8,825 nucleotides of DNA, taken from JBBQSU01 sp038234815. GTDB taxonomy: Bacteria > Planctomycetota > Phycisphaerae > Tepidisphaerales > Tepidisphaeraceae. Location: assembly GCA_038234815.1 (NCBI GenBank), contig JBBQSU010000144.1:1-8825 (forward strand), in the 5' to 3' direction. Positions 1 through 6,421 of this stretch are shown here, one piece after another. The position numbers and the translations under genes are program-made. Position 1 is the first letter of the stretch. Each line of letters opens with the position of its first letter. The notes under the pieces were generated by a model. That model had not been told where the DNA came from and searched no databases. It saw nothing but the letters and a program-made list of their open reading frames with translations.

Positions 1-268
1 CCAACGTGCATGGAACATCCGACTTCCATCTCGACTCGCTCCAGCCCGGCCTATAGAACATCGAGCCGGGTTCCAGTTGCCACTGGTGATCGTCCAGGCA
101 ATAGTCAAGTCGCCCTCGCACCACCAACAGCAGCTTCGGAGCGGCCACGTAGTTGGTCGCCTGCGTGTAGCCGGCGTCGTATTGCCGCACAAAGGCCTGC
201 AGGATCGTGACCTGTGAATGCAGCAACTTGGCGGCATAAGTAATCAGCGGGCTGGCGGAGGCTAACAT
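1..268 (-). CDS. AraC-family-type transcriptional regulator, N-terminal cupin sensor domain (partial, runs off the window)
   Basis: The reverse strand is open from an ATG at 268 to the window edge and gives the first 89 residues of a protein whose C-terminus lies outside. Residues about 47-78 have the pattern of an AraC-type ligand-binding cupin: a hydrophobic strand (LLLVVRGRLDY), a tryptophan-containing turn (DDHQWQLEPGSMF), and a Pro-Gly/Arg-Pro-Gly ending where family members usually have the conserved Pro-Gly and His-containing strand. An in-frame stop (TAG) lies 5 codons upstream of the ATG. A strong purine tract (GGAAGGAGGG, minus strand) lies about 15 nt before the ATG, rather far but the best available. 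The helix-turn-helix part is not in the window, so assignment as a DNA-binding regulator is inferred from the sensor domain and from the common planctomycete pairing of AraC-type genes with H-X9-DG prepilin-like genes. It could be another small cupin protein. Confidence 0.68.
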   Translation of the reverse strand, partial: MLASASPLITYAAKLLHSQVTILQAFVRQYDAGYTQATNYVAAPKLLLVVRGRLDYCLDDHQWQLEPGSMFYRPGWSESRWKSDVPCTL

Positions 269-522
269 GGTTGAAACAATCTACCCTCCTTCCCTGCCAT
301 TGAGCGAACTCTGATACGAGATATTTTAGGAAATTCAGACCGAACGGCTCATAATGGGATTAAGGTGAGTTGTCCAGACCCCATTCCTGTCCCCGATTTG
401 AACGCATAAGGCGGACATTGCAGCTTATCGACGGCGGATAAGCCGGAATGTCCCCTTTGTGGGTCATTTTGTTCCCTAAACTTGCCGTACGACTCACCGG
501 GAGGGCATTGCGGTCGATTCGG
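269..522. other. Intergenic spacer between AraC-type gene and prepilin-like gene
   Basis: No credible gene is seen here. It contains the ribosome binding site of the AraC-type gene (minus strand, about 284-293), a phrase reading ATTCCTGTCCCCGATTT at about 383-399, and a long imperfect hairpin at 413-453 described separately. No T-rich tract follows the hairpin on either strand, so a classical intrinsic terminator is not supported. Confidence 0.6.
413..453. repeat. REP-like imperfect palindrome (long hairpin)
   Basis: Two 17-nt arms (413-429 and 437-453) pair around a 7-nt loop (430-436). The outer block GGACATT pairs with AATGTCC and the inner block CTTATC pairs with GATAAG, joined by a 4-nt segment in which two of four positions pair. 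This is 15 of 17 complementary positions. It sits between two genes transcribed leftward. There is no U-tract on either side, which argues against an intrinsic terminator. Size, loop and intergenic position match REP-type palindromes mobilised by RAYT (Y1) transposases, but no second copy is present in this window and the family cannot be confirmed from here. Confidence 0.55.
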
Positions 523-1298
523 CTATTTCAACGCGTTGGTTCCCCACCGTGAATACGGATCGGGATTGGTGCTGCCGGCGATGTACTTGACGGCCGGGTC
601 TATAATCTGGCCGACGGTCCAGCATTCCAAATGGCCATCGAGAAACGCAACGTTGCCCAGCCGCTGGTTGCGGGGCAACGCGAACGAACCGTGGTTCCCC
701 TCCACGTAGTCCACCATCCAAACAGCCGTTCGCTTGGAATTGTTGGGATTAAGACAACCGCCCCATACCGGACTGATGGCGCGTTTTTCGGTGAAGGCGA
801 TTCGCTCACTCGTATTTCGGTAACGGATCAGGCGGGACGGCCCCTTAGGCGTACCACTGGCGGCATTGTCACAGAAGATGGAGTTATTAAGGAAGATGCT
901 GATTTGCGTGAAACTCGTCACGTTGCTGCCAAACTTGGCGGTCGGGTCGCTGGTGCATTTCCAGAAACCCATCGGGTCAGTTATGTCATATGCGTTGAGA
1001 TTCTTCCCCAAAGGCAGGACGCCCGTGCCCACGAGCTGGGCATACATGCGCCCATATACGCCAATCGACGGAGGCGAGGGGTTATCACTGGCCAGGGGAA
1101 CCCAAAATTGTTCTGTTGTGCGTAAACGATCATCGCCGTGGCGATTTGCCGCATGTTGCTCGCGCACCGAACGCGCGCCGCAGCGTCACGAGCTTTGTTC
1201 ACCGCTGGCAGCAACAACGCAATCAGCACACCGATGATGCCGATCGCCACCAGTAGTTCGACCAGGGTAAAGCCGAATTGTCGTACACGGGTGGACAT
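523..1298 (-). pseudogene. Prepilin-type N-terminal / H-X9-DG (DUF1559-like) protein, frameshifted
   Basis: Starting from ATG 1298, residues 8-30 form the type IV prepilin/pseudopilin leader and hydrophobic helix (FGFTLVELLVAIGIIGVLIALL, GFTLVE cleavage and methylation motif), followed by KARDAAARVRCASNMRQI, the typical CxxNLRQI-like block. The frame then loses similarity, while the adjacent frame continues from about 1107 with a plausible body (QFWVPLASDNPSPP, then a WVDYVEGNHGSF block and GNVAFLDGHLECW, the DG end of the H-X9-DG motif) to TAG at 523. Joining the frames by re-reading one T of the TTTT run at 1104-1107 (minus strand) gives about 258 residues, the usual size for the family. 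AGGAGC about 8 nt before 1298 supports the start over upstream ATGs. Such proteins are inner-membrane or secreted pseudopilin-like proteins of unknown role. The break may be a real mutation or a homopolymer sequencing error. Confidence 0.85.
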
Positions 1299-1705
1299 GG
1301 CCAGCTCCTGCTGATTTATTTCGTCTCCCCCATCCAGATGATTCAGCGTTCTTGTCGGACTTTCTGCAAATGTATTCAGGAGAATTCTATACGTTGGAAC
1401 TAGAGGAAAGTAAAGCAAGAAATGTTATGGTCAGAATCCTGGGCGCTTTTCAAAACGCTAGAACGCATAGGTCGGCGAATTAACACTTCAGGCCCCGGCG
1501 AACCGGGCGCGCCCTCCGCAGGGCCGCGCGCCGTGCCAATCCGCGATTTTTCCCCGTAGCTGCGGTGCCCACGTCCCCGCGTTGTACGAATCAGTTCGAG
1601 GCCGATGCCCCCTTCTGCACCTTGAGATTTTCCCCGATGCATTCTTAAGCAACTCAGGCAGTCATCGGCCGGCCTACTGTTGAATTACTCAACAGAAGGA
1701 GGACT
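1299..1705. other. Divergent intergenic region upstream of prepilin-like gene and DUF748 gene
   Basis: About 400 nt without a credible gene. The left part is the leader of the prepilin-like gene, with its ribosome binding site at about 1306-1311 (minus strand). The middle part (1490-1580) is very GC-rich and holds a perfect 10-nt palindrome GGGCGCGCCC at 1505-1514 and other GC repeats. An 80-codon reading frame on the minus strand (1400-1642) has no family features and is treated as chance. The right part carries the leader structure of the DUF748 gene (see 1667-1714). Confidence 0.6.
1386..1414 (-). promoter_or_regulatory. Weak candidate sigma-70-type promoter for the prepilin-like gene
   Basis: On the minus strand TTTACT (1414-1409) and TATAGA (1391-1386) are separated by 17 nt, each matching four of six consensus positions. 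They lie about 90 nt upstream of the chosen start at 1298. The match is weak and could be chance; planctomycete promoters are poorly defined. Confidence 0.25.
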
Positions 1706-1714
1706 TTGCCGGCC
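1667..1714 (+). promoter_or_regulatory. Leader structure around the ribosome binding site of the DUF748 gene
   Basis: A perfect 7-bp stem CTGTTGA (1677-1683) / TCAACAG (1689-1695) with a 5-nt loop ends directly before the Shine-Dalgarno sequence AAGGAGG (1696-1702). GGCCGGCC at 1667-1674 can additionally pair with GCCGGCC at 1708-1714, which lies inside the first codons. That outer stem would enclose both the small hairpin and the ribosome binding site plus TTG start. This would allow control of translation by folding; that role is inferred. Confidence 0.4.
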
Positions 1715-2869
1715 GAGGCGACGCCAGATTTCAGAACTCAAAAATCACCCAGGAAACGACGGTGGCTGAAGCGCATCGGGTACACGATGGGCATTTGTGT
1801 ACTGATCCTGGGCGTGGCCCGGCTGTTCGCCCCGCGCATGGTGCGCGCGTATGTCAACCGCGCACTGGATCGCAACCCGATGTACGACGGCAAGATCGGC
1901 GACGTGCACCTGCATCTCTGGCGCGGGGCCTACTCCATCGACAACGTCCGCCTGAATAAGACCACGGGCAACGTCCCGGTCCCCCTCTTTTCCACCAAGC
2001 GGCTGGAGCTGGCCATTCAATGGGACGCGATCCTGCATGGCAAAGTCGTAGGCAAGGTGCGCATCGAGGCGCCGGAGTTGAATTTCGTCGATGGAGATGA
2101 TCCGTCGCAAAGTCAAACCGGCGCCGGCGGACCATGGCTGCAGATGCTGCGCGACCTTTTTCCATTTCGGCTCAACAGCGCCGAGATCGTTGACGGACGC
2201 ATCACCTTTCTCGCTGTCAAAAAAGATCCGCAAGTGGAGCTGACGATGACCGAACTGAACGCCACACTGGAAAATTTTACCAACATCTATGACAGCACCG
2301 CGCCGTTGATTGCCACGGTGAGGGCCGATGGACTGGTGATGGACCATGCCCGGCTAAACTACGTGATGAAGCTCGATCCCTTCTCCTACAAACCGACGTT
2401 TGAAATGGCGGTCAAGCTTGTGGGGTTGGATGTCACCAAGCTCAATTCGCTGACGCGCGCTTATGGAGCGTTCGATTTCCAAGAGGGGTGGTTTGATCTC
2501 GTCGTCGAGATGAAATCACGCGAAGGCTTCCTGGACGGTTACGTCAAACCGCTGTTCAGAAACCTCCAGATCTTCAGCCTTAAAGAAGACGTTCCCAAGG
2601 ACAACCCCCGGCAACTGTTTTGGGAAGCGCTGCTGGGGACGGTGACCGGCGTGCTGACGAACCAGCCGCGGATGCAGTTTGGGACGATGATCCCGCTCTC
2701 CGGGCAACTGGAAGGCCCGCAGACCGATTTTCTGGCGATGATTGGCAATTTACTGCGCAATGCGTTTGTGCGGGCGTATCTGCCGCGGCTGGAGGGACAG
2801 CCGCCGGATCAGGCGATTGAATTTGGCAAGGGGTCGGTGGTCGATCCGGACGCACCGGGCGAAAAATAA
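1706..2869 (+). CDS. DUF748 / AsmA-like membrane-anchored envelope protein
   Basis: A 387-residue protein with a basic N-terminus (KSPRKRRWLKR, 13-23), one membrane helix at about 24-42, and a long periplasmic part rich in beta strands. The blocks at about 60-125 (a YDGKIGDVHLHLWRGAYSID segment, then KRLELAIQWDAILHGKVVGKVRIEAPEL split across two strands) match the start of DUF748 proteins, members of the AsmA/TamB/YhdP-like superfamily associated with the bacterial envelope and lipid transport. It is much shorter than the large YhdP-type members. The only start with a ribosome binding site is TTG at 1706: AAGGAGG (1696-1702) is just upstream, a stop lies at 1646-1648, and the next in-frame ATG (1787) falls inside the membrane helix. 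The stop is 11 nt before the next gene, so the two are co-transcribed. The family is clear; its specific job is not known. Confidence 0.83.
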   Translation: MPAEATPDFRTQKSPRKRRWLKRIGYTMGICVLILGVARLFAPRMVRAYVNRALDRNPMYDGKIGDVHLHLWRGAYSIDNVRLNKTTGNVPVPLFSTKRLELAIQWDAILHGKVVGKVRIEAPELNFVDGDDPSQSQTGAGGPWLQMLRDLFPFRLNSAEIVDGRITFLAVKKDPQVELTMTELNATLENFTNIYDSTAPLIATVRADGLVMDHARLNYVMKLDPFSYKPTFEMAVKLVGLDVTKLNSLTRAYGAFDFQEGWFDLVVEMKSREGFLDGYVKPLFRNLQIFSLKEDVPKDNPRQLFWEALLGTVTGVLTNQPRMQFGTMIPLSGQLEGPQTDFLAMIGNLLRNAFVRAYLPRLEGQPPDQAIEFGKGSVVDPDAPGEK

Positions 2870-2880
2870 AGGAGCTTAAT

Positions 2881-3501
2881 ATGAAGCGATATCTTATCAC
2901 GACCGTTTTCAGTGTTGCCCTGATGGGCTGCGCCGGCCAGCAGGCCAAGGACAAAGATTTTCACACGTCCGGCAGTCGCGAAGCCGATCAGCGCGCCGAG
3001 CAGCGCGTGGCCAAGGTGCAGCAGCTCCGCGGCGAAGGTGAAAAGGGAAAGACCAACGCCAATGGAGAAAGCGTCAAGCCGTCCTTGTTCGAACGGCTAG
3101 GCGGTGAAACCGGCGTGCGGGCCCTGATGAACGACTGGGTCAAGCGGGCCTTGGCCGATCCGCGCGTCAACTGGGAACGCAAGGGCATCAAGCAAGGGGG
3201 CGTGCTGGGTGTCGGCGGCAAGGAAAGTACCTGGAATGCGACGCCGGCCAATGTTGAACAACTGGCGAAACATCTGACGCAGTTCGTCTCCGTCGCCACC
3301 GGCGGCCCGGCCCACTATGACGGCCGGGAGATGAAACAGGCCCACACCAACCTGCGAATCACCAATGCCGAATTTGACGCCGCGATCGGTGATCTCAAGG
3401 CCTCGCTCGATACCGCCCGCGTGGCCACGGGAGAGCAAAAGGAGATACTCGCCGTCATCGAGAGCACCCGTCCGCAGATCGTTTCGGAACGAGGTGATTA
3501 G
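2881..3501 (+). CDS. Lipoprotein with group 1 truncated-hemoglobin domain
   Basis: The 206-residue product starts with a lipoprotein signal (MKRYLITTVFSVALMGC) whose lipobox L-M-G-C places the lipidated cysteine at residue 17. A charged linker (about 20-66) leads to a globin-like domain (67-200): SLFERLGGE (68-76) is the group 1 truncated-globin A-helix/turn signature, LADPRV (91-96) ends helix B, GGPAHYDGREM (141-151) is the conserved E-F loop, and AHTNLRIT (154-161) carries the predicted proximal heme ligand His155. Where most relatives have Phe-Tyr in helix B, this protein has Trp86-Val87, so the usual ligand-stabilising B10 tyrosine seems absent. The segment 98-120 is also longer and Gly-rich. 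AGGAG at 2870-2874 lies 6 nt before ATG. Most truncated hemoglobins are cytoplasmic; this one is predicted to be envelope-anchored. Heme binding is inferred, not shown. Confidence 0.82.
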   Translation: MKRYLITTVFSVALMGCAGQQAKDKDFHTSGSREADQRAEQRVAKVQQLRGEGEKGKTNANGESVKPSLFERLGGETGVRALMNDWVKRALADPRVNWERKGIKQGGVLGVGGKESTWNATPANVEQLAKHLTQFVSVATGGPAHYDGREMKQAHTNLRITNAEFDAAIGDLKASLDTARVATGEQKEILAVIESTRPQIVSERGD

Positions 3502-3669
3502 GAAATTGGGAAGGGGCTTGGAAGATAGGCGGTACCGTACGCCATGCGCTGTAACCCGCGCGGCGGTGAGTAGTTACTTAACACGGGTAACGCTTCTGGT
3601 CACTGACGCCGTAGGCCTCGGTCCGCTTGAACTTTTTCCGACACACCCTTGAGCTAGCACTGAAGCGCA
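3502..3669. other. Convergent intergenic region without a clear terminator
   Basis: This separates the ends of the plus-strand hemoglobin operon and the minus-strand beta-helix gene. Only weak inverted repeats are seen (for example ACCCG/CGGGT within about 3554-3590). No stem followed by a T-run is visible on either strand. Confidence 0.5.
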
Positions 3670-5847
3670 TCAGTCCCGTTGGGAGCGGGGTAGGAGAACA
3701 GTCCGCCGATCATCACTTTTTGAAAGCGCCACTGATAGGAAATTTGATTCCAACCAGGCTGGCGTCAGTAGGCTAGGGGGGTGAGGGGTTATCAATTGAT
3801 CGACTTGGACTCCGTCGGCGCCAAGAATTGGCACTTTCCAAGTGGCGACGATCTGGCTGCTGCCCTCTGCCCATGCCGCTGCGCCGATCGGAACTGCAGG
3901 AACCGCTGCAGCTTTGGTCGGATATCCCACGTAAAGCGGGATCATTGAAGACTCGCCGCGACCGTAGGTCTCTTGCTTCTTGAGTTGCCGCGTCTCGCCG
4001 CCGCGTGTTTCCTCCACGACGACATCAAACGCGCGTCCCTTATTGGTCTTCCAACCTCCGCCGGTCACAGAAAAAGAGGATGCATCGTTGACGAACATGC
4101 GTATTGGGACTTCGGAGCGGGAGTTCGCATAAAAGAAACCGCCGACGATTTCCGTCTTCCCACCGTTGCGTGTGACGCAGAGCGTTCTTGGCCCTTCCGT
4201 TTTAAGGCCAAGGATCCACACTTGTCCGCCGTCGTTGTCGATACGCGGTTCCTCGAAGCCCTCAGGATTGAGCTGTCGCGCGTAGACTCTGGAACCGCGG
4301 ACGACGAGGTCTTTCATTCGTACATCGTCCAGAAACACATCGCCACTGCCCGGCTCAGTCTCCAGGTCGCAGATCGACATGCTGCTGATAATGAGCGCAC
4401 GCTTGCTGCGCTGCTCAAATCGCGGCGATGCGTACCAGGTGCTGAATCGCTCGACGATCACCGCAGGCGCTTTGCCGTCTTCAAGGATGAAATTCGCGCG
4501 CAATTCCGGCTGGTAGTCGGTCTTCACGACGGTTGAACTCACGATGTTGGCACCGTTGGTCTCGCAGCCGATAATCCGGCGGAGGTTGCCGCGCATCCGC
4601 ACGGGACCGTAAATTCCGTACTCGTTAGTGCCTTCGATCCAGGGAAAGTAAACCGTCGTCGCGCCGCTGTCGATCGCCTTCTGAAGGGGTACCGACCAGT
4701 CATTTCGGACCGTCTTCTTGCCCGTCTTATTGTGGATCAACGTCACTTCGACGGGCGGACCGAAATCGGCGACGCTCGTCCATTCTTTTACATCGCCCCA
4801 CGGCACGGTCGGGGTTTCCTCCACGGGAAGGTTGAGTGACCTGGGCGGGGTGGGAAAATTGCTCAGTACGGCGTGAGACACGAATTCGTCCACCATCGGT
4901 CCGTGGGCGTCCTGCTTATTCCCTCCCGTGCTGCGGATCGCCGTCCCATAGCCGGTTGTCTTAATGTTACGGGCGAAAAGACCGGCGTCGTTCTGAATCG
5001 CAGGCATTTCTGCTGCTGGGGCATCACCGGTGTAAGTAAGCTCCGCGTCGATGAGCGCGGTAAGGCTGGGCCCGGCGACGTTGACGTACGCGGGGACGGC
5101 GTTCTCGCTGCGTAACCCGCGCATACTGATGCACTGACCATCATTTACAAACCCCGCCTTGCGCTGACCGCGGAGCGTCAACCGCTCGAAGACCACGCTA
5201 TCGACGGCGTGTTTGGTCGAAACACCAACGTCAAAACCGACGACCGTCACATCGCGAATCAGGCACGGGCCCTGTTCGTCGGAGTAGCCAAGGTCCAAGC
5301 CGATCGGGCCACTGCCGTCGGTCGACCCCGAGCGAAATGTGACGTTAAAGATACCGCCTTGGTTGTTGGCGATGAACTGTGCCCCGATCGCACCAGGATT
5401 TCCATTGCCGGTATCGACGGTCAAATTACGAATACTGTTGCGAAAGCGTTGGGCCGGAGATTTGCCTGTCCACAGCATTGCCTTGGGTTGGGAGGCATCA
5501 CCGAAACCCTGACAGGTATCCTTCAAGCGCAGGATGGAAACCCCCTCACTCTGGCCTTGCATGATCTGGCGTTTCTCGTTTTTGCCCCAACGAAGCGTCT
5601 CGCTGACGATGTAAATTCCGTTCGGAATATAAATCAGGTTGACGTTGTCGGTGAGCGCCTTCTGAATCGCCGCGGTATCGTCGCTTTCGTCGTTGGGGGT
5701 GGCGTTGTACGGGGCCTTGGTAATATCAATGACCTTCGCGCCTGACGGGAAGATAACTTCAGCACCAGCGACTTGCATGACCTGAGAGGCGAGGCTTGCA
5801 GCAAAGGCCACAAATAAATGTAGATGTGTGCAAAGGGTCCTGCCCAT
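3670..5847 (-). CDS. Secreted right-handed beta-helix protein, pectate_lyase_3 / GH55-like
   Basis: The 725-residue product has a signal peptide (hydrophobic 8-27, likely cleavage A-G-A|E after residue 29). Residues 47-85 contain the classic pectate_lyase_3 opening (YNATPNDESDDTAAIQKAL, then NLIYIPNGIYIVSETL). A second, weaker copy lies at about 358-420 (VADFG, LQKAIDSGATTVYFPW, YGIYGPVRM), so the protein probably has two beta-helix modules as in GH55 glucanases and phage-tail-like depolymerases. It is likely an exported polysaccharide-binding or degrading enzyme; substrate and catalytic residues cannot be fixed from here. The end (650-690) begins like a fibronectin type III domain (PAVPIGAAAWAEGSSQIVATW) but stops short. 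Three overlapping ATGs in three frames (5855, 5851, 5847) precede the gene; only 5847 leads into this frame, with AAAGG about 11 nt upstream. It is convergent with the hemoglobin operon. Confidence 0.83.
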   Translation of the reverse strand: MGRTLCTHLHLFVAFAASLASQVMQVAGAEVIFPSGAKVIDITKAPYNATPNDESDDTAAIQKALTDNVNLIYIPNGIYIVSETLRWGKNEKRQIMQGQSEGVSILRLKDTCQGFGDASQPKAMLWTGKSPAQRFRNSIRNLTVDTGNGNPGAIGAQFIANNQGGIFNVTFRSGSTDGSGPIGLDLGYSDEQGPCLIRDVTVVGFDVGVSTKHAVDSVVFERLTLRGQRKAGFVNDGQCISMRGLRSENAVPAYVNVAGPSLTALIDAELTYTGDAPAAEMPAIQNDAGLFARNIKTTGYGTAIRSTGGNKQDAHGPMVDEFVSHAVLSNFPTPPRSLNLPVEETPTVPWGDVKEWTSVADFGPPVEVTLIHNKTGKKTVRNDWSVPLQKAIDSGATTVYFPWIEGTNEYGIYGPVRMRGNLRRIIGCETNGANIVSSTVVKTDYQPELRANFILEDGKAPAVIVERFSTWYASPRFEQRSKRALIISSMSICDLETEPGSGDVFLDDVRMKDLVVRGSRVYARQLNPEGFEEPRIDNDGGQVWILGLKTEGPRTLCVTRNGGKTEIVGGFFYANSRSEVPIRMFVNDASSFSVTGGGWKTNKGRAFDVVVEETRGGETRQLKKQETYGRGESSMIPLYVGYPTKAAAVPAVPIGAAAWAEGSSQIVATWKVPILGADGVQVDQLITPHPPSLLTPAWLESNFLSVALSKSDDRRTVLLPRSQRD

Positions 5848-6063
5848 TCATTCATTGCCTTTCAAAAAAGGATGATTTATTGATCAAGTTCGTGTTGATT
5901 TTACAAAATCGGCACAAAATAAGCCCTAACCGCGGAGTGTTTTTATCGCAGAAAATAATTCTTACAAATCGTGAAAAAATGTTTAATAGTATGTCAAAGC
6001 ACCGATTGAGTTGCGGGCGATTGTCACTAGCTCTCAGTGAAAACACTTGACAGGAGGCAGCAC
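5848..6063. other. AT-rich upstream region of the beta-helix gene
   Basis: The base composition changes sharply to AT-rich between about 5865 and 6000, as expected for a promoter region. A minus-strand TTGACA lies at 5997-5992, but no good -10 follows at the normal distance. A palindrome at 5892-5915 is listed separately. Short reading frames on both strands (5796-6050 plus, 5852-6046 minus) show no family features and are not called. Confidence 0.5.
5892..5915. promoter_or_regulatory. Candidate operator palindrome upstream of the beta-helix gene
   Basis: GATTTT (5897-5902) and AAAATC (5905-5910) form a perfect inverted repeat around AC. Outside them GTG (5892-5894) and CAC (5913-5915) also match, with two non-matching positions in between (TT and GG). 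The dyad sits 45-68 nt upstream of the beta-helix start codon, where a dimeric repressor or activator could bind. Function is inferred from symmetry and position only. Confidence 0.4.
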
Positions 6064-6186
6064 ATGTCCAAGCGAACTCGTAATTCGGAACATGAGGGGG
6101 TCATTGTTTATAATTCCATATCTCCGTCTCATTCGTCACCGCTGATGATTCTTCTCTGCGACTCTGGTGAATCCTCTATTTTGTAA
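6064..6186 (+). CDS. Possible small protein, 40 residues, unknown function
   Basis: ATG at 6064 is preceded by a perfect Shine-Dalgarno AGGAGG (6052-6057) at 6-nt spacing, the best ribosome binding site in the window, and the frame closes with TAA at 6184-6186. The product is polar and Ser-rich (starts MSKRTRNSEHEG, contains SISPSHSSPL, ends SSIL) with one short hydrophobic patch (LMILLC). I recognise no family. A TTGACA at 6047-6052 overlaps the Shine-Dalgarno sequence. A GC-rich inverted repeat GCGCCG/CGGCGC (6200-6205/6211-6216) follows the stop codon. A chance ORF or a leader peptide are the alternatives. Confidence 0.33.
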   Translation: MSKRTRNSEHEGVIVYNSISPSHSSPLMILLCDSGESSIL

Positions 6187-6308
6187 CCGATCCCTTAGGG
6201 CGCCGCCAACCGGCGCGCGCGGGGCACTTTCCCGGTCCGCGTTTTCTGGCTTGCGGTTGTCTGCCTTTATGGGTGGTCAGCTTCTCGTATTTTACCCAGC
6301 TTGCCAAA

Positions 6309-6342
6309 GTGGTGCGCAATTTTGCGCCAATTTGCGCACCAC
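6309..6342. repeat. Perfect 11-bp inverted repeat (dyad element A)
   Basis: GTGGTGCGCAA at 6309-6319 is exactly complementary to TTGCGCACCAC at 6332-6342, with a 12-nt centre that itself contains TTGCGC. The following bases AATTTTGGGCAATTT (6343-6357) repeat the centre pattern AATTTTGCGCCAATTT (6318-6333) with small changes. No T-tract follows, so a terminator is unlikely. A protein-binding site is the simplest reading. Confidence 0.6.
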
Positions 6343-6421
6343 AATTTTGGGCAATTTAAAAATATTTAAAAATTTTAAGTGCTTATTTTTCAAGCAGTTA
6401 GAATTTTTGCCCTCTCAAGAA

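Noticed and set aside
10..210. Plus-strand reading frame of 66 codons at the left edge
   Set aside because: It is antisense to the better-supported cupin (AraC-type) frame and has no family features.
631..1237. Plus-strand reading frames of 164 and 123 codons
   Set aside because: They are antisense to the prepilin-like gene, whose N-terminal motif and DG-motif identify the true strand.
1505..1514. GGGCGCGCCC palindrome as a terminator or operator
   Set aside because: Perfect, but only 10 nt with no loop and no T-run; such palindromes are common by chance in GC-rich DNA.
1400..1642. Minus-strand frame of 80 codons in the divergent region
   Set aside because: Arg/Gly-rich composition from GC-rich DNA, no ribosome binding site, no recognisable motif.
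3973..4536. Plus-strand frame of 187 codons
   Set aside because: Antisense shadow of the beta-helix gene, which has a signal peptide and clear domain motifs.
6200..6216. GCGCCG/CGGCGC hairpin as an intrinsic terminator of the small ORF
   Set aside because: The stem is short and is followed by GC-rich sequence rather than a T-run.
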